A stretch of DNA of 6,908 nt from Myxococcota bacterium (GTDB lineage Bacteria; Myxococcota_A; UBA9160; PR03). Under the pieces are notes generated by a model. The model was not told where the DNA came from. It did not search any database and saw only the letters and a list, made by a program, of their open reading frames with translations. The stretch lies in contig JASJBO010000379.1 in assembly GCA_030066475.1 (NCBI GenBank), forward strand, positions 1-6,908, read 5' to 3'. Shown one piece after another: positions 1-4,256 of this stretch (positions are counted from its first letter, which is position 1; each line of letters begins with the position of its first letter). A program made the position numbers and the translations under genes.

Positions 1-80
1 AGCGAGCCGAAGGCGAGCGGAGTCCACCAAGACCGGAGGCGAAGCCGGAGCGCGCAGCGAGCCGAAGGCGAGCGGAGTCC
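1..80 (-). repeat. GC-rich intergenic repeat, tandem, left copy
   Basis: Positions 1-25 and 56-80 are identical (25/25), giving a 55-bp tandem period with about 1.45 copies visible; the array continues past the left edge. Positions 36-80 recur as the reverse complement at 4150-4194 with 44 of 45 bases matching. Read on the minus strand, the unit starts GGACTCCGCTCGCC and begins one base after the stop codon of the lipoprotein gene, so it lies in that gene's 3' untranslated region. Inside, the unit is built from degenerate 11-12-nt blocks of the type CTCGCYTGCGG. No coding signal is seen. The family is not one I can name; a REP- or MITE-like extragenic element is the closest category. Confidence 0.85.
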
Positions 81-81
81 T

Positions 82-1224
82 CTAAGGCAATGGCTTGCAG
101 ACCACGGTGATGCCCGCGCAGCAGGTCGCGCACAGATGGCCGTCATGGAGGACGGCGGTGTAGTAGAGGGCGTCGGGGTTGGGGCGTGGCAGCGTCATGT
201 CGTGCAGCGAGCCGTCCGCTTCGACCCGGTGGACGCGGCCGCTCCAGCGCGTCACCACGACCCCGCCGGCGCCGTCCGGCCGGAGGTCCTGGACGAAGTC
301 GTGGTCGCTCGCGAACTCGAGGTCGAGCACCAACCCGCGGCCCGCGCCGGGACCGGGCCGCTCGCCGGGCGGGCTGGTGCGCAGCGTCAGGCGCTCGCCG
401 TCGGCCCAGGCGGTGTAGCCCGTGCCGTCCCGGTCGAACGCGACGAACTGGAGCTCGGGCCGCTCGAAGCGCTCGAGCTCCCGGCCGCTGGACAGCTCCA
501 GGACGCGGGCGTCGTGGCGCACGGCGCCGTTGGGTCCCAGCAGGTCGGTGTTCACCCAGATCTCCTCGCGCACCGGGTCGAGCGCCAGGCTCTTCGCCGC
601 CGCCGCCCAGGGCGGGCGGGTCGTGAGCGGGTGCTCGCGCTCGATGCGTCCGTCCGGGTCGAGTACCACGATCGAGCCCGGCACCGAGTAGCGCGTGGCC
701 AGCACCCGGCCGTCGGGCGCGAGCCAGAGCTCGTTGAGCCCCCGGCTCGCCGTGCCGAAGCGCTCGACGCGGCCAGTGGCCGGCTCGACGAAGCCGGCGG
801 TCTCGAACAGGGTCGTGAAGTAGATCCGTCCGTTGGGGTGTACGAGGACGTCCCAGGTGCCCGTGCGCGCGTGCGCGTCTCCGGTCGGCAGCGGGTCCAG
901 GAAGCGGCGGCTGCCCAGGTCGAAGCGTCCGATCGCCTGCGGTCCGGCGCGCTCGAGGTCGGCGCGCGGGTCGCCGCCGGCCGCCCGATAGGCGCTCCAG
1001 AACGCCGCCTGCCCGAAGTAGAGGACGCCGTCGGCCGCGTCCCCGAACCAGGCGCAGTACGCCTCGTCGGCGCTGGGGTCGGCGGCCCGGAGGATCTCGA
1101 CAGCCCCGCTCCCCGCGGGCCGCGTAGCAGCTGCGGCGCACGCCAGCAGCAGGGCTCCGAGCATGACGCTCGAAATTGCACTGCCAATTTTGGCGGCGCC
1201 GCCGAGTCGAGGAGGAAGCTTCAT
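82..1224 (-). CDS. Predicted lipoprotein with beta-propeller-like (NHL/SMP-30-type) repeats, function unknown
   Basis: The protein has 380 residues. It starts with a basic n-region (K2, R6, K12), a hydrophobic stretch at about 14-28 and a lipobox L26-L27-A28-C29, so it is probably a lipid-anchored envelope protein cleaved before Cys29. The body shows repeated blade-like units, each a 'DP/PDG' turn between short beta strands, at roughly 125-155, 165-195, 211-250, 259-282 and 309-340. This resembles NHL, SMP-30 or virginiamycin-lyase propellers, but I see no diagnostic catalytic set. The C-terminus is unusual: C365, C368, C369 and C376 cluster in the last 16 residues. The ATG at 1224 is preferred over Met21 because only it provides the basic n-region; no clear Shine-Dalgarno site precedes it. 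It is followed directly by the GC-rich repeat and no other terminator is visible. Ligand and partner are unknown. Confidence is high for coding and moderate for fold. Confidence 0.85.
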   Translation of the reverse strand: MKLPPRLGGAAKIGSAISSVMLGALLLACAAAATRPAGSGAVEILRAADPSADEAYCAWFGDAADGVLYFGQAAFWSAYRAAGGDPRADLERAGPQAIGRFDLGSRRFLDPLPTGDAHARTGTWDVLVHPNGRIYFTTLFETAGFVEPATGRVERFGTASRGLNELWLAPDGRVLATRYSVPGSIVVLDPDGRIEREHPLTTRPPWAAAAKSLALDPVREEIWVNTDLLGPNGAVRHDARVLELSSGRELERFERPELQFVAFDRDGTGYTAWADGERLTLRTSPPGERPGPGAGRGLVLDLEFASDHDFVQDLRPDGAGGVVVTRWSGRVHRVEADGSLHDMTLPRPNPDALYYTAVLHDGHLCATCCAGITVVCKPLP

Positions 1225-1244
1225 TATTTCGAATACTTACGAGG

Positions 1245-1454
1245 ATGCTGGGCGCCGAATCGATGCGCCAGTTGCCGCCCCTGCCACCCGGGGCGGCGCC
1301 GCAGACTGCTCTTGGGGAGGGCTGCCTCGTTGTATTTCGGGCACTTGCAGCACGCCGGCAAGATGGCACGCCTCGTGCTTATGTGAATGCCCGTGGAGAC
1401 GTTCTGGATCGACGGAAGCAGATGGCATCGGGCGCGCTCATCTGCCTCCGTTGA
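1245..1454 (+). pseudogene. Remnant resembling a Rieske [2Fe-2S] domain protein
   Basis: A plus-strand frame from ATG 1245 (or ATG 1263) to TGA 1452-1454 encodes up to 69 residues. Its second half reads DGTPRAYVNARGDVLD, then 12 residues ending GALICLR and a stop. Small Rieske-domain proteins typically read 'G-x-x-x-AYVN-x-C-x-H-...-LD...C-x2-H-G'. In that alignment the first ligand box C-x-H is R-G-D here; CGT and GAC are each one substitution from Cys TGT and His CAC. The second box C-x2-H is C-L-R followed by TGA where the His is expected. The N-terminal part (LPPLPPGAA, then GCLVVFR) also fits the family's layout. No Shine-Dalgarno site at a usable distance precedes either ATG, and the normal C-terminal part is absent. 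I read it as a decayed, non-functional fragment. The alternative is a chance open frame in intergenic DNA. Confidence 0.42.
1409..1454. other. Long imperfect hairpin (16-bp arms, 14-nt loop)
   Basis: Bases 1409-1424 can pair with 1439-1454. The inner 13 positions (ACGGAAGCAGATG against CATCTGCCTCCGT) match at 12 of 13, followed by one G-T wobble and two more pairs. The loop is 1425-1438. No T-run follows on either strand, so it is not an obvious intrinsic terminator. It covers the 3' end of the Rieske-like remnant. On the minus strand it would lie about 185-230 nt upstream of the lipoprotein start codon, inside any long leader of that gene. Its role is unknown. Confidence 0.5.
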
Positions 1455-1457
1455 AGT

Positions 1458-1540
1458 TTCGGGGACCCCGGGATAAGCACCCCAAAAAGGCGCTTTCCCC
1501 CAAATCAATTGGCACCCCGCCATTTCCGGGGTTCCCGGAA
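1458..1540. repeat. Inverted arms flanking an 83-bp intergenic segment
   Basis: The left arm TTCGGGGACCCCGG (1458-1471) and the right arm CCGGGGTTCCCGGAA (1526-1540) are inverted copies differing by one substitution and one single-base gap. Each arm is also a small palindrome in itself: 1460-1470 is perfect around a central A, and 1526-1530 pairs with 1534-1538. Between them GCACCCC occurs twice, at 1477-1483 and 1512-1518. No open frame fills the segment. It could be a REP/MITE-type mini-element or two independent GC palindromes; no target-site duplication is evident. Confidence 0.35.
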
Positions 1541-1551
1541 CGCCAGACGAA

Positions 1552-1582
1552 CAGCCCCCCGGCCGAGTGTGCCGGGGGGCTG
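1552..1582 (-). terminator. Intrinsic-terminator-like hairpin downstream of rnd
   Basis: A perfect 12-bp stem (CAGCCCCCCGGC, 1552-1563, with GCCGGGGGGCTG, 1571-1582) encloses a 7-nt loop. It lies 29 bases after the rnd stop codon in the direction of rnd transcription. The tail on the minus strand after the stem (TTCGTCTGG) is only modestly T-rich, as is the tail on the plus strand (CTTCGTTTCGG), so it might act in both directions. The position argues that it ends the rnd transcript and separates it from the lipoprotein gene. Confidence 0.75.
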
Positions 1583-1611
1583 CTTCGTTTCGGGCTGCCG
1601 CCGCGACCGGC

Positions 1612-2769
1612 CTACTTCTCCGTGGCCTCGTCCTGGCTGCGCAGCAGCTCGGCCACCTCCTTGCCGAAGACCCGCACGAACCAGCGCTTGAGACCCTCGA
1701 CCTCGCGCACGTCGGCCGCCCGCATCGGATTGGCCCACGCGATCGCCTCGAGGCTCGAGTTGGGGCACAGGACGCCCGGATCGAGCTCGAGCTCGCGGGC
1801 TCGCGAGGAGCGCCAGCGCTTGAGTCGCGCCATGCGTCGCTCGGTGCGGCGATCCATTCGGCGCCGTCCGCTGCCGTTGCGCTTGAGCGGCTCGTGCGGC
1901 TTCTTGCGCCCCTCCGCCACCGCGGCCAGGATCTCGCGCCCCAGCCGACGCATGATCAGATCGGTGACGCCCTTGATGCGCGCCAGCTCGGTCGACTTCT
2001 GCGGCTGCGACTGCGCGATCTCGATCAGCGCGCGGTTGCCCAGCACCTTGAACGGCGGGCGGTCCACCTCGCGCGCGCGGGCGTCGCGCATCAGATAGAG
2101 CTTGCGCAGCACGGCCAGCGACGTCGGATCCAGGCCCTTCGCGCCCTTGATGCGCAGGTAGCCCGCGCGGTCGAACTCGCGCGCCGGCCACTGCCGCTTG
2201 ACGAGCGTCTCGAACTCCTCCCGGGCCCAGCCCAGCCGATCCCGCTGCTCCAGCTCGTGCTCGAGCTTCTCCGCCAGCCGCGCCAGATAGGTGACGTCGG
2301 CCGCCGCGTACACCATCTGCGTCTCGCGCAGCGGGCGCGCCGACCAGTCCGAGCGCTGCTCGTCCTTCGGAAGCGTCACGTCGAAGTGCCGTTCGACGAG
2401 CGCCGCGAGTCCGACGGCGGGGTAGCCGAGCAGCTGTGCCGAGACCATCGTGTCGAACAGGTTGTTGAACTCGAAGCCGCAGTCGCGCTTGAGCACGAAC
2501 AGGTCGTACTCGGCGGCGTGGAACACCTTGCGGATCCTCTTCGAGGCGAACATCGGCGCCAGCGGGCGCAGCTCCGCGGGGCCGCCGAGCGCGAGGGGAT
2601 CCACCAGGTAGAGCCCCCGGCTCGCACCGATCTGCACCAGACAGGTCTTGTCGTAGTAGTGATAGAAGCTGTCGGCCTCGGTATCGACCGCGACCACGGC
2701 TTCCTGCATCAGCTCGTCGGCGAGAGCCTTGAGGTCGTCCTCGCGCTCGATGCGCTCGTAATCCGCCAA
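1612..2769 (-). CDS. rnd: Ribonuclease D (3'-5' exoribonuclease, DEDDy family)
   Basis: The 385-residue product has the full DEDDy exonuclease signature: D29-T-E31 (Exo I), H84-A-A-E-Y-D89 (Exo II) and Y154-A-A-A-D158 (Exo III). These residues bind the two catalytic metal ions. RNase D trims the 3' ends of tRNA precursors and other small RNAs in the cytoplasm. An HRDC domain spans about 205-285. A basic linker (about 288-318, many Arg) leads to a second HRDC-like region at about 310-375, as in E. coli RNase D (about 375 residues), so the gene is full length. The start is TTG at 2767-2769: it is the first ATG/GTG/TTG after the upstream in-frame TAG, and the residues from it match the usual N-terminus. 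Only a weak purine-rich stretch (GGGACGAG) precedes it. The gene diverges from the FIST gene and ends at a strong terminator. Confidence 0.95.
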   Translation of the reverse strand: MADYERIEREDDLKALADELMQEAVVAVDTEADSFYHYYDKTCLVQIGASRGLYLVDPLALGGPAELRPLAPMFASKRIRKVFHAAEYDLFVLKRDCGFEFNNLFDTMVSAQLLGYPAVGLAALVERHFDVTLPKDEQRSDWSARPLRETQMVYAAADVTYLARLAEKLEHELEQRDRLGWAREEFETLVKRQWPAREFDRAGYLRIKGAKGLDPTSLAVLRKLYLMRDARAREVDRPPFKVLGNRALIEIAQSQPQKSTELARIKGVTDLIMRRLGREILAAVAEGRKKPHEPLKRNGSGRRRMDRRTERRMARLKRWRSSRARELELDPGVLCPNSSLEAIAWANPMRAADVREVEGLKRWFVRVFGKEVAELLRSQDEATEK

Positions 2770-2862
2770 AACTGTCTCGTCCCGGGCCGGCGTCCCGGCG
2801 TGGCCAGCGTCCTCGGGGGGACTCTCCGCGTCGAGGGAGGAGTGAACGAGCGCGGCGCCGCC

Positions 2863-2868
2863 ATGCTA
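2863..2868 (-). promoter_or_regulatory. Candidate -10 element for rnd
   Basis: On the minus strand the sequence GGCTAGCATGG contains TAGCAT, four of six matches to TATAAT, in an otherwise very GC-rich stretch. Transcription from it would give rnd a leader of roughly 85-90 nt. No convincing -35 box lies 16-18 nt upstream. The call rests on local contrast and on resemblance to the other candidate -10 boxes in this window. Confidence 0.35.
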
Positions 2869-2888
2869 GCCGAGGCGGGGTTCCGTGG

Positions 2889-2917
2889 GTAGACGCCCCC
2901 CTCGGGGGGGCGTCTGC
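2889..2917. other. Strong palindromic hairpin between divergent promoters
   Basis: AGACGCCCCCC (2891-2901) pairs without mismatch with GGGGGGCGTCT (2905-2915) across a 3-base loop (2902-2904). A G-T and a G-C pair extend the stem to 2889 and 2917. There is no T-run on either side. It lies between the candidate -10 of rnd (2863-2868, minus) and that of the FIST gene (2965-2970, plus), so it is upstream of both predicted transcripts and cannot terminate either. It could be a cruciform or operator-like site, or the terminator of a gene that is no longer there. Confidence 0.7.
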
Positions 2918-2964
2918 GAGCGCGACAGGGCGAGGCTCTGGCGAGAAGGCGGCGCCCGGTCGAC

Positions 2965-2970
2965 TATGCT
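2965..2970 (+). promoter_or_regulatory. Candidate -10 element for the FIST gene
   Basis: TATGCT within CGACTATGCTCC matches four of six bases of TATAAT and ends 9 bases before the GTG start at 2980. A transcript starting about 7 nt after it would begin at or very near the GTG, which fits the lack of a Shine-Dalgarno site and suggests a leaderless or almost leaderless mRNA. No good -35 box is seen at 16-18 nt. Confidence 0.4.
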
Positions 2971-2979
2971 CCTCCGACC

Positions 2980-4131
2980 GTGGTGCGAGCCGGATCGGGC
3001 ATCTCGACGATCGAGGAGCCGGCAGCCGCCGCGCGCGAGGCCTGCGAGGCGGCGCTGGCGCAGGCCGAGGCGGCGCGAGCCGAGGGAGCGCTGCTGTTCG
3101 CCACCCACGCGCTGGCCGATCCGCGGACCGCGCTCGCGGAGGCCGTGGAGGTCCTCGGCACTCGGGCCGTCGTGGGGGCGGCGGCGGACGCCGTGCTGGC
3201 GGGCGGCTTCGAGGAGACGGGCCGCCCGGCGATCGCGGTGCTGGTCCTGGCCGACGCTGACGTCGAGCCCTTCCTGCTGGCCGATCTGGCCGGAGCCGAG
3301 GATGCGGCCGGTCTCGAGATCGAGGCCCACCTGGCCGGCTCGGCGGTCGAGAACGATCTGATCGCGGTGTTCACCGATCCGCTCGCCTTCGACGCCCGGC
3401 GGCTCCTGCAGGGGCTGGGCGAGACGCTCGCGCCGGCCGCTCTGGTCGGCGCCGGCGGGACGCTGGGCGAGCAGCCGGGCGGGCTGCAGTGGTGCGGCCG
3501 CGAGCTGGCGACCGGCGCCGCTGCCGGTCTGGTGGTGCGCAGCCCCGTGCCGCCCCGGCCGCTGGTCGTCCAGGGCTGTCGACCGATCACACCGCCGCTC
3601 GAGGTGACGCGCAGCGAGGGGCTCTGGGTGCTCGAGCTCGACGGGCGTCCCGCGCTCGAGGTCTACTGCGAGGTGGCGCGCGACCCGCTTGCGGCCGACC
3701 TGCAGCGCGCTGCGCGGCACCTGGTCTTCGCGACGCCGCCACCCGGCGCGCGCAGCGCCGGAGAGGTCGAGTTCGTCGCCCGGGGCGTCTCCGGCTTCGC
3801 CGAGTCGGGCGGGGGCCTGGCGCTCGCCGAGCCGCTGCGCCCCGGCACCCGCGTCCGGCTGGCGCTGCGCGACGCCGACCTGGCACGCGAGGATCTCAAG
3901 CGCGCGCTCGAGGGCGTCGCCTCGCGCTCCTTCGCCGGCGCCCTCTACCTGTCGTGCGCCGGTCGCGGTCACGCCCTGTTCGGCCACGAGGGCCTCGAGC
4001 CGGCCTACGTCGAGCAGGCCCTGGCCCCCGCTCCCGTCGCCGGCCTGTTCGGGGCCTACCAGATCGCATCGTTGGGGGGCCGACCGGCGCTGCACACCTA
4101 TGCCGGAGTACTCGCGGGCTTCGAGCGCTGA
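2980..4131 (+). CDS. FIST-domain sensory protein (FIST N and FIST C)
   Basis: The 383-residue product aligns by eye with the FIST family, proposed to be small-ligand (possibly amino-acid) sensing domains of signal-transduction proteins. FIST N covers about 35-220: VVGAAADAVLAGGFEE at 64-79 matches the usual 'G-x-S-x-x-G' region, and GCRPITPPLEVTRSEG at 199-214 with ELDGRPALEVY at 219-229 matches its end. FIST C covers about 225-380: GALYLSCAGRGHALFG at 320-335, PVAGLFGAYQIASLGG at 352-367 and LHTYAGVLAGF at 371-381. The usual acidic 'GE' pair in the penultimate motif is replaced by AYQ (359-361). There is no fused output domain, signal peptide or membrane segment, so it is probably a stand-alone cytoplasmic protein. 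The GTG at 2980 (or the adjacent GTG at 2983) fits the family's N-terminus. Genes next door give no ligand clue. Confidence 0.88.
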   Translation: MVRAGSGISTIEEPAAAAREACEAALAQAEAARAEGALLFATHALADPRTALAEAVEVLGTRAVVGAAADAVLAGGFEETGRPAIAVLVLADADVEPFLLADLAGAEDAAGLEIEAHLAGSAVENDLIAVFTDPLAFDARRLLQGLGETLAPAALVGAGGTLGEQPGGLQWCGRELATGAAAGLVVRSPVPPRPLVVQGCRPITPPLEVTRSEGLWVLELDGRPALEVYCEVARDPLAADLQRAARHLVFATPPPGARSAGEVEFVARGVSGFAESGGGLALAEPLRPGTRVRLALRDADLAREDLKRALEGVASRSFAGALYLSCAGRGHALFGHEGLEPAYVEQALAPAPVAGLFGAYQIASLGGRPALHTYAGVLAGFER

Positions 4132-4149
4132 GCGGGGGCCGGCCTTGGG

Positions 4150-4194
4150 GGACTCCGCTCGCCTGCGGCTCGCTGCGCGCTCCGGCTTCGCCTC
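4150..4194 (+). repeat. GC-rich intergenic repeat, dispersed copy
   Basis: This 45-bp stretch matches the reverse complement of 36-80 at 44 of 45 positions; the single difference is at the T-T/T-G step after CTCGCC. The match continues weakly on the upstream side: GGCCTTGGGGGACTCC here against GGTCTTGGTGGACTCC at the left edge, 14 of 16. It starts 18 bases after the FIST stop codon and has the same orientation relative to the upstream gene as the copy behind the lipoprotein gene. A further related block, CTCGCTTGCGG (4192-4202), resembles the internal CTCGCCTGCGG (4158-4168), so the element is itself made of degenerate 11-12-nt units. Confidence 0.85.
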
Positions 4195-4228
4195 GCTTGC
4201 GGCTTCCCCCTCCGATCGAGGCGGAGCT

Positions 4229-4237
4229 TGCTAGGTT
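4229..4237 (+). promoter_or_regulatory. Possible extended -10 element for proS
   Basis: TGCTAGGTT has the TGN extension followed by TAGGTT, 20 bases before the proS start codon, in the short non-repeat segment between the GC-rich repeat and the gene. No -35 box is recognisable. If real, proS and the exonuclease have their own promoter independent of the FIST gene. Confidence 0.25.
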
Positions 4238-4246
4238 TCTGCGCCT

Positions 4247-4252
4247 AGGAGG
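4247..4252 (+). promoter_or_regulatory. Shine-Dalgarno site of proS
   Basis: AGGAGG lies 4 bases before the ATG at 4257. It is the only textbook ribosome binding site in the window. It settles the proS start, because the same frame stays open far upstream through the repeat and into the FIST gene. Confidence 0.85.
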
Positions 4253-4256
4253 CCTG

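Noticed and set aside
1..80. CRISPR array
   Set aside because: The 25-bp identical copies are spaced by internally repetitive sequence that itself recurs at 4150-4194, so there are no unique spacers.
1224..1523. 99-codon minus-strand frame ending in TAA that overlaps the lipoprotein ATG (TAATG)
   Set aside because: The overlap looks like translational coupling, but the frame crosses the inverted arms and hairpin, has no ribosome binding site or recognisable family, and competes with the better-supported Rieske-like frame on the other strand.
1509..1526. Sigma-54-like promoter (TTGGCAC)
   Set aside because: The -24 half fits but the required GC of the -12 half is missing at the right spacing, and no intact plus-strand gene follows.
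1567..2892. 441-codon plus-strand open frame opposite rnd
   Set aside because: It lies antisense to a clear RNase D and has an Arg/Leu/Ala-rich composition typical of mirror frames in GC-rich DNA. No recognisable motif.
2842..2892. Possible 16-codon leader peptide (GTG 2842, ending MLAEAGFRG and TAG) before the hairpin
   Set aside because: The Shine-Dalgarno-like GGAGGA directly abuts the GTG, no regulatory codon run is visible, and it lies upstream of the candidate FIST promoter, so it would not be in that mRNA.
3489..4256. Upstream in-frame extension of proS through the repeat and into the FIST gene
   Set aside because: The frame is open only because stops are rare in GC-rich DNA. Homology begins at MRWSDAFVPT and a strong Shine-Dalgarno site marks ATG 4257.
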